From positions 4,562,501 to 4,626,500 of the forward strand of contig NZ_CP029189.1 of NCBI RefSeq assembly GCF_008642275.1: 64,000 nucleotides of DNA, in the 5' to 3' direction. The position numbers and the translations under genes were made by a program. Within the stretch, counting starts at the first letter, position 1. The number at the start of each line of letters is the position of its first letter. The notes below the pieces were generated by a model. The model saw only the letters and a program-made list of their open reading frames with translations, made no database searches and was not told the origin of the DNA. Source of the DNA: Streptomyces venezuelae (GTDB lineage: Bacteria > Actinomycetota > Actinomycetes > Streptomycetales > Streptomycetaceae). This document shows, piece by piece, positions 9,593-18,355 of this stretch.

Positions 9593-10996
9593 ATGACGGA
9601 CTCGTGGGCCACTTTCGGCGCCGACCTGCACCTGCAGCTGGACCTGACCGCCGGACGCGGCCTGCGGGCCGGGCTCACCGAGGCCCTGCGCGAGGCCGCG
9701 CGCAGCGGCCGGCTGGCGGCCGGGACCCGGCTGCCGTCGTCCCGCACCCTCGCCGCCGACCTGGGCATCGCCCGGAACACGGTCGCCGAGGCGTACGCCG
9801 AGCTCGTCGCAGAGGGCTGGCTGACGGCCCGCCAGGGCTCCGGCACCCGCGTCGCCGAACGGGCCCGCCCGCGCCGCCCCGCGGATCCCGGCCCCGTACG
9901 GCGCCCCGCGCGCAGGGGGCCCGCGTACAGCCTGGTCCCCGGCTCCCCGGACCTGGGCGGCTTCCCCCGCGCGGCCTGGCTGTCGGCGGCCCGGCGGGCG
10001 CTGACCGGCGCGCCGAACGAGGCCTTCGGGTACGCGGCCGACCCGCGCGGCCGCGTCGAGCTGCGGCAGGCCCTGGCCGGGTACCTGGCACGGGCGCGCG
10101 GGGTGTACGCGGATCCCGAACGGATCGTGCTGTGCGCGGGCTTCCTGCACGGGCTGGCGCTGCTGGCGGGTGTACTGCGGGCGCGTCGTGTGCGGGAGGT
10201 GGCGGTGGAGGGCTACGGCCTGGACTTCCACCGGGACCTGCTGGTGCGGGAGGGGCTGCGGACGCACCCGCTGGGCGTGGACGCGGAGGGGGCCCGGACC
10301 GGTGAGCTGACCGCGGCGGCGGGTGCGGTGCTTCTGACCCCGGCGCACCAGTTCCCGACGGGCGTCGCCCTGACGCCGGCCCGTCGGGCGGCCGCGGTCG
10401 ACTGGGCCCGGACCACGGGCGGGCTGATCCTGGAGGACGACTACGACGGGGAGTTCCGCTACGACCGCCAGTCGGTCGGCGCCCTGCAGGGCCTGGACCC
10501 CGACCGGGTGGTGTACCTCGGGACGGCCAGCAAGTCCCTGGCCCCCGGGCTGCGGATGGGCTGGATGGTGGTCCCGCCGGGGCTGCTGGAGGAGGTGCTG
10601 GCCGCCGGGGGGCCCACGGGCTGGGCGTGCGGCGCGCTGGACCAGCTGACCCTGGCGGAGTTCATCACCTCCGGGGCCTACGACCGGCACGTGCGCGGGA
10701 TGCGGCTGCGGTACCGGCGGCGCCGGGACGAGCTGGTGGCGGCGGTGGGGGACCGGGTGGGCGTGTCGGGGATCGCGGCGGGGCTGCACGCGGTGCTGGA
10801 CCTCCCGGTGGGGTTGGAGCGGGTGGTCCTGCAGTCCGCGGCCTGGCAGGACCTGGCGTTGCACGGGCTGGGGCGGTTCCGGCACCCCTCGGCGGTGGCG
10901 CTGCCCGCGCGGGATGCGGTGGTGGTGGGCTACGGGACGCCGTCGGACAGTGCGTGGTCGCCGACGCTGGCGGCCTTGTCCAGGGCGCTCCCGTGA
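9593..10996 (+). CDS. MocR/PdxR-type regulator (GntR HTH fused to aminotransferase fold)
   Basis: The 467-residue protein has an N-terminal GntR winged HTH (about residues 20-85, with LPSSRTLAADLGIARNTV) joined to a fold-type I aminotransferase domain. The PLP lysine is in GTASKSLAPGLRMGW and the Asp/Tyr of ILEDDYDGEF are present. Such proteins use PLP or its adducts as effectors. It faces the AhpD-like gene across a palindrome. No Shine-Dalgarno precedes the ATG. Confidence 0.93.
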   Translation: MTDSWATFGADLHLQLDLTAGRGLRAGLTEALREAARSGRLAAGTRLPSSRTLAADLGIARNTVAEAYAELVAEGWLTARQGSGTRVAERARPRRPADPGPVRRPARRGPAYSLVPGSPDLGGFPRAAWLSAARRALTGAPNEAFGYAADPRGRVELRQALAGYLARARGVYADPERIVLCAGFLHGLALLAGVLRARRVREVAVEGYGLDFHRDLLVREGLRTHPLGVDAEGARTGELTAAAGAVLLTPAHQFPTGVALTPARRAAAVDWARTTGGLILEDDYDGEFRYDRQSVGALQGLDPDRVVYLGTASKSLAPGLRMGWMVVPPGLLEEVLAAGGPTGWACGALDQLTLAEFITSGAYDRHVRGMRLRYRRRRDELVAAVGDRVGVSGIAAGLHAVLDLPVGLERVVLQSAAWQDLALHGLGRFRHPSAVALPARDAVVVGYGTPSDSAWSPTLAALSRALP

Positions 10997-10998
10997 CC

Positions 10999-11054
10999 TG
11001 CGGCGCCGTTGCCGGGGGGCGCTGCCCCCGGGCCCCCGCGCCTCAAACGCCGGC
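10999..11054. repeat. Streptomyces interspersed repeat, core copy 2
   Basis: This is nearly identical to the module at 443-498, with a CCGGGGG/CCCCCGG-type hairpin and then CGCGCCTCAAACGCCGGCGG. It begins 3 bases after the MocR stop and may supply its terminator. Confidence 0.75.
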
Positions 11055-11215
11055 GGGGCTGGGAGAAGTCAGCCGGTGGGGCTGGAAGAGGTCGGCTGGC
11101 GGGGCTGAAGGAGGTCGGCCGGTGGGGCTGGAAGAGGTCGGCCGGCGGGGCTGGGAGAAGTCAGCCGGTGGGGCTGGAAGAAGGCAGCCGGCGAGGCTGG
11201 AAGAGGTCAGTCGGC
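11055..11215. repeat. Seven 23-bp tandem repeats
   Basis: Seven units of exactly 23 bp share the pattern GGGGCTGGAAGAGGTCGGCC plus GGC/GGT; the start of an eighth unit follows. Units 1 and 5 are the same. The array runs into the minus-strand EamA gene and covers its stop codon at 11207-11209, so the repeat now encodes the last residue or two of that protein. Confidence 0.88.
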
Positions 11216-12052
11216 GGGGCTGGATTCGGGTGGGGGCGGGGGTTCGCCGAAGCGGGCCAGGGTCAGGGAGCCGGCCACCGCCACCGCGAAGCCCGTCACC
11301 GCCAGCCAGGTGAGGCCCTCGCGGGTGCTGTCGCCGAGCCAGACCACGCCCACCACCGCCGGGCCGATCGTCTCGCCGATGACCATGCCCGCCGTCGCCA
11401 CGGTCACCGAGCCGCGCGCCAGGGCCGAGGTGAGGAGCAGGAAGGCCGCGCCACCGCCCAGCAGGAGGGCGTACAGGGCCGGGTTGCGCAGGTCCCAGGG
11501 GGAGTCGAGGAGCCGGACCGAGACCTCCACCACCCCGAAGCCCGTCCCCGCCGCGAGGCCGAGGACCAGCGCCCGCGGCCCGTCCGGGAGCCGGCCCGCG
11601 ACCACGCCGACCAGCAGCACCAGCCCCGCCACCGCCAGCATCCCCAGCTCCAGCGCGAGGGAACCGGTCCCCGTGCCCTCCTCCCCGGCGGAGAGCCCGA
11701 GCATCAGCAGGCCCGCGCACACGACCGCCACCGCACCCCACTCGGTCCGGGACAGCCGCGCCCGCAGCAGCCGCGCCGCAACCACCGCCGTCACCGCCAG
11801 GCTGGCCGCCAGCGCCGCCCCCACCGCGTAGATCGGGATGTGCCGCAGGGCGATGATCTGGAGCACGAAGCCCGCTCCGTCGAGGCCCAGACCCGCCAGA
11901 TACCGCCACTGCCGCACGGCCCGCAGGAACAGCGCCGTGTCCACTCCGGATCCGCTGCCGGGCTCCGCCGCCCGCGCCGCGACCGCCTGCAGGACCGAGG
12001 CCGTACCGAAGCAGACCGCCGCACCGAGCGCGCAAATCATCCCAATCAGCAC
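11207..12052 (-). CDS. EamA/DMT-family transporter
   Basis: The 281-residue protein is almost entirely hydrophobic, with about nine or ten membrane segments in two halves, and small-residue-rich helices typical of drug/metabolite transporters. The start is GTG. Its Pro/Ser-rich C-terminal end (PPPPPESSPAD) is encoded next to and inside the 23-bp repeat array, so this end may be a product of repeat expansion. The substrate cannot be read from sequence. Confidence 0.85.
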   Translation of the reverse strand: MLIGMICALGAAVCFGTASVLQAVAARAAEPGSGSGVDTALFLRAVRQWRYLAGLGLDGAGFVLQIIALRHIPIYAVGAALAASLAVTAVVAARLLRARLSRTEWGAVAVVCAGLLMLGLSAGEEGTGTGSLALELGMLAVAGLVLLVGVVAGRLPDGPRALVLGLAAGTGFGVVEVSVRLLDSPWDLRNPALYALLLGGGAAFLLLTSALARGSVTVATAGMVIGETIGPAVVGVVWLGDSTREGLTWLAVTGFAVAVAGSLTLARFGEPPPPPESSPAD

Positions 12053-12156
12053 GAACTGACTCTAGGTCACAGATCTCACGGCGGCCGGATTCCATCGGCC
12101 GGTGGCCCCGCTCTACTCTGTCGGCAGTACGCGAGGCCCCAGGGGGAGCAGCAGAC

Positions 12157-12459
12157 ATGGACAGCAGCAGCACAAACCAGCGCCGCATGCGCTCCGGCGC
12201 CGTCGCCCTCGGAGGCATGGGCCTGCTCGCGGCCACGCTCGTGGCCTGCGGCAGCAGCGACGAACCGGACAAGCGCTGCGCCTCCCGCTCCACGCTGCAG
12301 CACCTGAACAACAAGGAGTGCAAGACCGGCGGCACCGGCTCGTACTACTACGGCGGCTACGTCAGCGCCGGCAAGGTCTCCGGTGGCAGCTTCGACAAGT
12401 CGGCCGTCACCCGCGGCGGCATCGGCGGCCACTCCAGCTCCGGCTCCAGCGGCGGCTGA
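12157..12459 (+). CDS. Short YgiB (DUF1190)-like lipoprotein
   Basis: The 100-residue protein has an Arg-rich start, a hydrophobic signal and a lipobox-like LVACGSS, so the mature protein would begin at Cys 31. Two further cysteines (KRCAS, KECKTG) and a Gly/Tyr/Ser-rich tail follow. The tail contains VTRGGIG, close to the VTRGGFG I remember near the C-terminus of E. coli YgiB. The ATP-grasp gene 9 bases downstream is YgiC-like, the same pairing as in E. coli ygiBC. Good RBS GGGGGAG. Confidence 0.7.
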   Translation: MDSSSTNQRRMRSGAVALGGMGLLAATLVACGSSDEPDKRCASRSTLQHLNNKECKTGGTGSYYYGGYVSAGKVSGGSFDKSAVTRGGIGGHSSSGSSGG

Positions 12460-12467
12460 CCGAAACC

Positions 12468-13670
12468 ATGCAGCGGCACACCATCGAGCCCCGTACCGGC
12501 TGGCAGAAGACCGTCGAGGAGCAGGGTCTGATCTATCCCCTGACCCGCTACCCCGACGACTCCCTGCGCCCCTACTGGGACGAGAGCGCGTACTACTCCT
12601 TCTCGCTCCCCGAGGTCGAGGCCCTGGAGAACGTCGTCGAGGAGCTGCACGCCATGTGCCTGGCCGCGGCCGCGCACATCGTCGAGCACGACCGCTTCGC
12701 CGACCTCGGCATCACCGACCCGAAGCTGGCCGCGCTGATCGCCGAGTCCTGGCGGCGCCGCGCCGAACAGCCCTCCCTCTACGGCCGTTTCGACCTGTGC
12801 TACGACGGCAGCGGCAGCCCGGCCAAGATGCTGGAGTACAACGCCGACACCCCCACCTCCCTCGTGGAGGCGGCCAGTCCGCAGTGGTTCTGGATGGAGG
12901 AACGCTTCCCCGGGGCCGACCAGTGGAACTCCCTCCACGAGCGCCTCGTCGACGCCTGGCGGCGCCAGGCCGAGCTGCTGCCGCCCGGCCCGCTGCACTT
13001 CGCGCACTCCGAGACCGACGAGCTCGGCGAGGACCTGATGACCGTCGCCTACCTCCAGGAGACCGCCGAGCAGGCCGGCCTGGACACCCAGGCCCTCTCC
13101 GTCGAGCAGATCGGCTGGGACAGCCTGTCGGGCCGGTTCGTGGACGAGAAGCTCCGCTTCATCCGCTCCTGCTTCAAGCTCTACCCGTGGGAGTGGCTGG
13201 CCACGGACGAGTTCGGCCCGCAGGTCCTCGGCACCTACGACCACGGCGGCGGCTCCGGCTCCACCTGCTGGATCGAACCGCTGTGGAAGATGCTGCTGTC
13301 CAACAAGGCGCTGCTCGCGATCCTGTGGGAGCTCTTCCCGGAGCACCCCAACCTGCTGCCCGCCTACCTCGACGGCCCGCGCGAACTCGCCGGGCCCGGC
13401 TCCGCCGGCTACGTGGCCAAGCCCCTCCTCGGCCGGGAGGGCGCGGGGGTCACCCTGCACGAGGCGGGCGACGACGCCGAGCCGTTCGTACCGGAGGAGG
13501 GCGAGCGGTACTGCTTCCAGGGCCTGGCCCCGCTGCCCGACTTCGACGGCAACCGGGTGGTGCTCGGCGCGTGGGTCGTCGAGGACGAGGCGGCGGGGCT
13601 CGGCATCCGCGAATCGGCGGGGCCGGTCACGGACGAGTACGCCCGCTTCCTGCCCCACGTCATCCTCTGA
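12468..13670 (+). CDS. Glutathionylspermidine synthase-family ATP-grasp protein (YgiC/YjfC-like)
   Basis: The 400-residue protein matches the synthetase half of GspS: FDLCYDGSGSPAKMLEYNADTP, the SPQWFWMEE segment, a central WEWLATDEFG, YVAKPLLGREGAGV and a C-terminal LGAWVV. These are the ATP and Mg ligands of this family. True glutathionylspermidine is not expected in Streptomyces, so the substrate is unknown; a peptide- or amine-ligase activity is likely. The ATG at 12468 has a weak RBS and is probably coupled to the upstream lipoprotein gene. Confidence 0.88.
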   Translation: MQRHTIEPRTGWQKTVEEQGLIYPLTRYPDDSLRPYWDESAYYSFSLPEVEALENVVEELHAMCLAAAAHIVEHDRFADLGITDPKLAALIAESWRRRAEQPSLYGRFDLCYDGSGSPAKMLEYNADTPTSLVEAASPQWFWMEERFPGADQWNSLHERLVDAWRRQAELLPPGPLHFAHSETDELGEDLMTVAYLQETAEQAGLDTQALSVEQIGWDSLSGRFVDEKLRFIRSCFKLYPWEWLATDEFGPQVLGTYDHGGGSGSTCWIEPLWKMLLSNKALLAILWELFPEHPNLLPAYLDGPRELAGPGSAGYVAKPLLGREGAGVTLHEAGDDAEPFVPEEGERYCFQGLAPLPDFDGNRVVLGAWVVEDEAAGLGIRESAGPVTDEYARFLPHVIL

Positions 13671-13703
13671 CCGGGCCGCTCCTCGGCCGGTGCTCGGCCG
13701 GTC

Positions 13704-14909
13704 CTACGCGCCGAGCACCGACCGGAGCTGGTCCAGGCCCCAGTCCAGGTCCTCCTTGCTGATCACCAGCGGCGGGGCGATCCGGATCGTCGACCCGTGG
13801 GTGTCCTTCACCAGCACCCCGAGCTCCATCAGCTTCTCGGAGATCTCCCGGCCGGTGCCCCGCGAGGGGTCGATGTCGACGCCCGCCCACAGCCCGCGGC
13901 CGCGTACGGCGGTCACGGCTCCGCCGCCGATCAGCAGGTTCAGCTCCCGGTGCAGGTGCTCGCCCAGCTCGGTGGCACGGCCCTGGAACTCGCCGGTCCG
14001 GAGCATCGCGATGACCTCCAGCCCGACCGCGCACGCCAGCGGGTTCCCGCCGAAGGTGGACCCGTGCTGCCCGGGGCGGAAGACCCCGAGCACGTCCCGG
14101 TCCGCGACCACGGCCGACACCGGCACCACGCCGCCGCCGAGCGCCTTGCCGAGGATGTAGACGTCCGGGACGACCCCCTCGTGCTCGCAGGCGAAGGTCC
14201 GGCCGGTCCGCCCGAGCCCCGACTGGATCTCGTCCGCCATGAAGAGCACGTTCCGCTCGCGGGTCAGTTCCCGTACGCCGCTCAGGTACCCGGCGGGCGG
14301 CACCAGCACCCCCGCCTCGCCCTGGATCGGCTCCAGCAGCACGGCCACGGTGTTCTCGGTGACGGCGTGGGCCAGCGCGGTGAGGTCCCCGTACGGGACG
14401 ATCTCGAAGCCCGGCGTGTACGGGCCGAAGTGGTCGCGGGCGTCGTGGTCCGTGGAGAAGGAGACGACGGTCGTGGTCCGCCCGTGGAAGTTGTCGGCGG
14501 CGACCACGATCTTCGCGTGCCCGTCCGGGACGCCCTTGACCTCGTAGCCCCACTTGCGGGCGGTCTTCACCGCGGTCTCCACGGCCTCCGCCCCCGTGTT
14601 CATGGGGAGCACCATCTCCTTGCCGCACAGCGCGGCGAGCTCGCTGCAGAAGTCGGCGAAGCGGTCGTGGTGGAAGGCGCGCGAGGTGAGCGTGACCCGT
14701 TCCAGCTGGGCGCGGGCGGCGTCGAGCAGACGGCGGTTGCCGTGACCGAAGTTGAGGGCCGAGTACCCGGCGAGCATGTCGAGGTATCTGCGGCCCTCGA
14801 CATCGGTCATCCACGCGCCTTCCGCTGACGCGACGACCAGGGGCAGCGGATGGTAGTTGTGCGCGCTGTGCGCGTCTGCGGAGCGGATGGCATCAGCAGT
14901 TGTCGACAC
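13704..14909 (-). CDS. rocD: Ornithine aminotransferase
   Basis: This PLP enzyme converts ornithine and a 2-oxo acid to glutamate semialdehyde, in arginine and proline metabolism. The 401-residue protein has NTGAEAVETAVKTARKWGY, the HGRT segment, DEIQSGLGRTG, the PLP lysine in ILGKALGGGVVP and GSTFGGNPLAC. The GTG at 14909 with GGAGA upstream gives the normal family length. The frame is open upstream antisense to glyA, which is not coding. It is divergent to glyA. Confidence 0.95.
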   Translation of the reverse strand: MSTTADAIRSADAHSAHNYHPLPLVVASAEGAWMTDVEGRRYLDMLAGYSALNFGHGNRRLLDAARAQLERVTLTSRAFHHDRFADFCSELAALCGKEMVLPMNTGAEAVETAVKTARKWGYEVKGVPDGHAKIVVAADNFHGRTTTVVSFSTDHDARDHFGPYTPGFEIVPYGDLTALAHAVTENTVAVLLEPIQGEAGVLVPPAGYLSGVRELTRERNVLFMADEIQSGLGRTGRTFACEHEGVVPDVYILGKALGGGVVPVSAVVADRDVLGVFRPGQHGSTFGGNPLACAVGLEVIAMLRTGEFQGRATELGEHLHRELNLLIGGGAVTAVRGRGLWAGVDIDPSRGTGREISEKLMELGVLVKDTHGSTIRIAPPLVISKEDLDWGLDQLRSVLGA

Positions 14910-15054
14910 GGGGTCTCCGATCGTCCGTCTGGCCGGGTTCTGCGCCGGGTGAAGCAGTGACGAGGGTGGCGTCACCTTCATATCGTCGCTCGTATCTCGT
15001 CGCTCGTATCCCGGACGCGGAAACCTCTTTCGCGGCGCGCCCGCTAAGGTGTCC

Positions 15055-15142
15055 CGTACGCACGGCGACTGGCGTACGGAGAACCAACTCCGGGGGAGTC
15101 GTGCGCGCTCGACCGCATACAGGGCCGCTCGCCTGGGCCTCG
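15055..15142 (+). ncRNA. ZTP (pfl) riboswitch in the glyA leader
   Basis: The leader has the pfl-motif landmarks in order. P1 is CGCACG, pairing with CGTGCG at about 15100. GCGACTGGCG comes next, then a GGAG-AACCAA-CTCC hairpin and GGGGGAG. After a linker comes GCCGCTCGCCTGGGC, matching the conserved CCGCCUGGG 3' element. ZTP riboswitches sense AICAR-phosphates that build up when 10-formyl-THF is short and turn on folate genes such as glyA. Downstream, CGGGGT/ACCCCG can form a hairpin touching the glyA RBS, which suggests control of translation. Confidence 0.88.
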
Positions 15143-15179
15143 CGGGGTACCGATCGCATCGACCCCGGAGGAGCCCGCC

Positions 15180-16448
15180 ATGTCCGCGAGCCGCCATCCC
15201 GCCCTTCTCGCCGCCGACCCCGAGCTGGCGTCGTTCGTCGCGGCGGAGGAAGTGCTGCAGGCGCAGACCCTGCGCCTGATCCCCAGCGAGAACTACGTGT
15301 CCGCGGCCGTCCTCGAAGCCTCCGGCACCGTGCTGCAGAACAAGTACAGCGAGGGCTACCCGGGCCGCCGCTACTACGAGGGCCAGCAGAACATCGACCG
15401 CGTGGAGGCGCTGGCGATCGAGCGGGCCAAGGGCCTGTTCGGCGTGGACCACGCCAACGTGCAGCCGTACTCCGGCTCGCCCGCCAACCTCGCCGTGTAC
15501 CTGGCCTTCGCGAAGCCGGGCGACACCGTGATGGGCATGGCCCTGCCGATGGGCGGGCACCTCACCCACGGCTGGGGCGTCTCGGCGACCGGTTCCTGGT
15601 TCCGGGGCGTGCAGTACGGCGTCCGGGCCGACACCGGACTGATCGACTACGACGCGGTGCGCGACCTGGCCCTCGCCGAGCGGCCCAAGCTGATCTTCTG
15701 CGGTGGCACCGCCCTGCCGCGGACCATCGACTTCGCCGCCTTCGCGGAGATCGCCCGGGAGGCGGGCTCGGTCCTGGTCGCCGACGTCGCCCACATCGCG
15801 GGCCTGATCGCGGGCGGCGCGCACCCGTCCCCGGCCGACCACGTCGACGTCGTCTCCACCACCACGCACAAGACCCTGCGCGGTCCCCGGGGCGCGATGC
15901 TGATGTGCCGGGCGGAGCACGCGAAGGCCATCGACAAGGCGGTCTTCCCGGGCCTGCAGGGCGGCCCGCACAACCAGACGACGGCCGGTATCGCGGTGGC
16001 GCTGCACGAGGCGGCCCAGCCGTCCTTCACGGCGTACGCGCACCAGGTGGTCGCCAATGCCAAGGCGCTGGCCGCGGCGCTGCTGCAGAAGGGCTTCGAC
16101 CTGGTCTCGGGCGGTACGGACAACCACCTGATCCTGATCGACCTCACGGGCAAGGACGTGCCGGGCAAGATCGCGGCCAAGGCGCTGGACCGGGCGGGCA
16201 TCGTCGTGAACTACAACACGGTGCCGTTCGACCCGCGCAAGCCGTTCGATCCCTCGGGGGTGCGGATCGGTACGCCGTCGCTCACGTCGCGCGGGCTGTC
16301 GACGGAGCACATGCCGGTCGTGGCCGACTGGATCTCGCGGGCGGTGGACGCCGCCGCGAAGGGCGACGAGCAGGCGCTGTCCGTGATCCGGGCCGAGGTG
16401 ACGGAGCTGATGGCGGCCTTCCCGGCCCCGGGCCTGCCGCTGTCCTGA
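15180..16448 (+). CDS. glyA: Serine hydroxymethyltransferase
   Basis: GlyA converts serine and THF to glycine and 5,10-methylene-THF. The 422-residue protein has the N-terminal LIPSENYVS, the PLP lysine in STTTHKTLRGPRG and a GTPSLTSRG near the C-terminus. The segment after EGYPG reads RRYYEGQQNID where most SHMTs have RYYGGC, marking an actinobacterial subtype. GGAGGAG lies before the ATG. Expression is probably set by the ZTP riboswitch in the leader. Confidence 0.96.
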   Translation: MSASRHPALLAADPELASFVAAEEVLQAQTLRLIPSENYVSAAVLEASGTVLQNKYSEGYPGRRYYEGQQNIDRVEALAIERAKGLFGVDHANVQPYSGSPANLAVYLAFAKPGDTVMGMALPMGGHLTHGWGVSATGSWFRGVQYGVRADTGLIDYDAVRDLALAERPKLIFCGGTALPRTIDFAAFAEIAREAGSVLVADVAHIAGLIAGGAHPSPADHVDVVSTTTHKTLRGPRGAMLMCRAEHAKAIDKAVFPGLQGGPHNQTTAGIAVALHEAAQPSFTAYAHQVVANAKALAAALLQKGFDLVSGGTDNHLILIDLTGKDVPGKIAAKALDRAGIVVNYNTVPFDPRKPFDPSGVRIGTPSLTSRGLSTEHMPVVADWISRAVDAAAKGDEQALSVIRAEVTELMAAFPAPGLPLS

Positions 16449-16451
16449 CCC

Positions 16452-16475
16452 GCGGCGCCGCCACCGCGGCGCCGC
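16452..16475 (+). terminator. First hairpin after glyA
   Basis: GCGGCGCCGC, a 4-base loop and the same sequence again form a 10-bp stem 4 bases after the glyA stop. Confidence 0.6.
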
Positions 16476-16491
16476 CCCGGACCCCGCGCCT

Positions 16492-16533
16492 CGAACGCCG
16501 GCGAGGCTGGATCTCCAGCCCGCCCGGCGTTCG
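16492..16533 (+). terminator. Second hairpin after glyA, built from the interspersed repeat
   Basis: CGAACGCCGG pairs with CCGGCGTTCG, and inside it GGCTGGA pairs with TCCAGCC. The left arm is a diverged copy of the repeat core at 484-498 and 11041-11055 (CTCAAACGCCGGCG). It is a likely terminator between glyA and trpS. Confidence 0.75.
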
Positions 16534-16620
16534 GGGGGCGTCGGCGCGGTGCGGCCGGACCCGGAGGGATCCGGCCGGTGGCGGGCACGGGCCCGCCCCC
16601 GCACCTGAGAGAATGAAGCC

Positions 16621-17634
16621 ATGGCTTCTGATCGTCCTCGCGCGCTCTCCGGCATCCAGCCCACCTCCGGCTCGTTCCACCTCGGGAACTACCTCGGAGC
16701 CATCCGCCAGTACGTCGCCCTGCAGGAGACGCACGACGCCTTCTACATGGTGGTCGACCTGCACGCGATCACCATGCCGCAGGATCCGAAGGACCTGCGC
16801 GCGAACACCCGGCTCTCCGCCGCCCAGCTGCTGGCCGCCGGCCTGGACCCCGAGCGGTGCACGCTCTTCGTCCAGAGCCACGTGCCCGAGCACGCGCAGC
16901 TCGGCTGGGTGATGAACTGCATCACCGGCTTCGGCGAGGCCAGCCGGATGACCCAGTTCAAGGACAAGTCCGCCAAGGGCGGTGTCAACAGCGCCAGCGT
17001 CGGCCTGTTCACGTACCCGATCCTGCAGGTCGCCGACATCCTGCTGTACCAGGCGAACGCCGTCCCGGTCGGCGAGGACCAGCGCCAGCACATCGAGCTG
17101 ACCCGTGACCTCGCCGAGCGCTTCAACAGCCGGTTCGGCCGGACCTTCACCCTCCCCGCCGCGCACATCGTCAAGGAGGTCGCGAAGATCTACGACCTCC
17201 AGGACCCGGCGATCAAGATGTCGAAGTCCGCGTCGTCGCCCAAGGGCCTGATCAACCTCCTCGACGAGCCCAAGGTCACCGAGAAGAAGATCAAGAGCGC
17301 GGTCACCGACACCGAGGCCGAGATCCGCTTCGACACCGAGAAGAAGCCCGGCGTCAGCAACCTGCTCACGATCTACTCCACCCTCACGGGCGAGACGATC
17401 ACCGAGCTGGAGGCCCGGTACGAGGGCAAGGGCTACGGCGCGCTGAAGACGGACCTGGCCGGTGTGATGGTCGACTTCGTCACACCGTTCAAGAAGCGGA
17501 CCCAGGAATACCTGGACGACCCGGAAACGCTGGACTCCATCCTGGCCAAGGGCGCGGAGAAGGCCCGCGCGGTCGCCGCCGAGACCCTGGCGCAGGCGTA
17601 CGACCGCCTCGGTCTGCTGCCCGCCAAGCACTGA
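16621..17634 (+). CDS. trpS: Tryptophanyl-tRNA synthetase
   Basis: This class I enzyme charges tRNA-Trp. The 337-residue protein has the HIGH-type SFHLGNY near residue 19 and the KMSKS loop near residue 200. [19 protein letters not shown] is the tryptophan and ATP region. The length is normal. Streptomyces often have a second, indolmycin-resistant TrpRS elsewhere; this one looks like the housekeeping type by position next to glyA, but that is inference. Confidence 0.96.
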   Translation: MASDRPRALSGIQPTSGSFHLGNYLGAIRQYVALQETHDAFYMVVDLHAITMPQDPKDLRANTRLSAAQLLAAGLDPERCTLFVQSHVPEHAQLGWVMNCITGFGEASRMTQFKDKSAKGGVNSASVGLFTYPILQVADILLYQANAVPVGEDQRQHIELTRDLAERFNSRFGRTFTLPAAHIVKEVAKIYDLQDPAIKMSKSASSPKGLINLLDEPKVTEKKIKSAVTDTEAEIRFDTEKKPGVSNLLTIYSTLTGETITELEARYEGKGYGALKTDLAGVMVDFVTPFKKRTQEYLDDPETLDSILAKGAEKARAVAAETLAQAYDRLGLLPAKH

Positions 17635-17675
17635 CGAACGCACCTGCGGAAAGACAGCCCTGGCACGAATGGGGG

Positions 17676-17702
17676 TGCTGCCGCCACACTGGGGCGGCAG
17701 CA
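17676..17702 (+). terminator. Terminator of trpS
   Basis: TGCTGCCGCC, a 7-base loop and GGCGGCAGCA form a 10-bp stem 42 bases after the stop. The end lies close to the RBS of the next gene. Confidence 0.75.
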
Positions 17703-17731
17703 GTCCACAGCGACAAGCGGAGGAGAGATAC

Positions 17732-18355
17732 GTGGGGACCGTAACGCTCGGCGTTTCGATCGCGGTCCCGGAGCCGTACGGCAGCCAGCTCCAGGAGCTG
17801 CGCGCGGGCTTCGGGGACGCCGCCGCGCACGGCATCCCCACGCACGTCACCCTCGTCCCGCCCACCGAGGTGGAGGCGGACCGGCTCCCCGCGATCAGGG
17901 CCCACCTGGTCGAGGTCGCGGCCGCCTTCCGGGCCTTCCGGATGCGGCTGGCCGGGACGGGCACCTTCCGCCCCCTCTCGCCGGTCGTCTTCGTCACGAT
18001 CGCCGAAGGGGTGGCGGGCTGCACCCGCCTCCAGAGCGAGGTCCGCGACCCCCAGGGACCGCTCGACCGCGAGCTGGCGTTCCCGTACCACCCGCACGTC
18101 ACGGTCGCCCACGGGATCTCCGAGGAGGCGATGGACCTGGCGTTCACGACCCTCGCCGAGTACGCCGCCGAGTGGGTCTGCGACGGCTTCGCGCTCTACG
18201 AGCAGGGCTCGGACGGGGTCTGGCGCAAGCTGCGCGAGTACCCGTTCGGGAGCGGGCCGAACTGCGTCCCGGCGCAGGCCGGCTCACCCGCCGACCAGGC
18301 CGCGGAGGCGGCGGGGACGGCCGGGGCCGCCGGGGCGACCGTACCGCCGTCCTGA
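17732..18355 (+). CDS. 2'-5' RNA ligase-family (2H phosphoesterase) protein
   Basis: The 207-residue protein has the two His-x-Thr motifs of the 2H superfamily, PTHVTLV near residue 38 and YHPHVTVAHG near residue 118, spaced as usual. The C-terminal 40 residues are a low-complexity Ala/Gly tail. The GTG at 17732 follows CGGAGGAG at good spacing; the upstream ATG at 17669 would read through the trpS terminator. The substrate is unknown; relatives act on cyclic phosphodiesters in RNA or nucleotides. Confidence 0.88.
   Translation: MGTVTLGVSIAVPEPYGSQLQELRAGFGDAAAHGIPTHVTLVPPTEVEADRLPAIRAHLVEVAAAFRAFRMRLAGTGTFRPLSPVVFVTIAEGVAGCTRLQSEVRDPQGPLDRELAFPYHPHVTVAHGISEEAMDLAFTTLAEYAAEWVCDGFALYEQGSDGVWRKLREYPFGSGPNCVPAQAGSPADQAAEAAGTAGAAGATVPPS

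Noticed and set aside
12102..12467. Upstream start for the ATP-grasp gene
   Set aside because: The extension overlaps the lipoprotein gene in another frame and is Arg/His-rich; the family N-terminus begins at ATG 12468.
14910..16664. Long minus-strand open frame extending rocD across glyA (986 codons in total)
   Set aside because: It is antisense to an intact glyA and has no family features past the rocD start; high GC simply removes stop codons.
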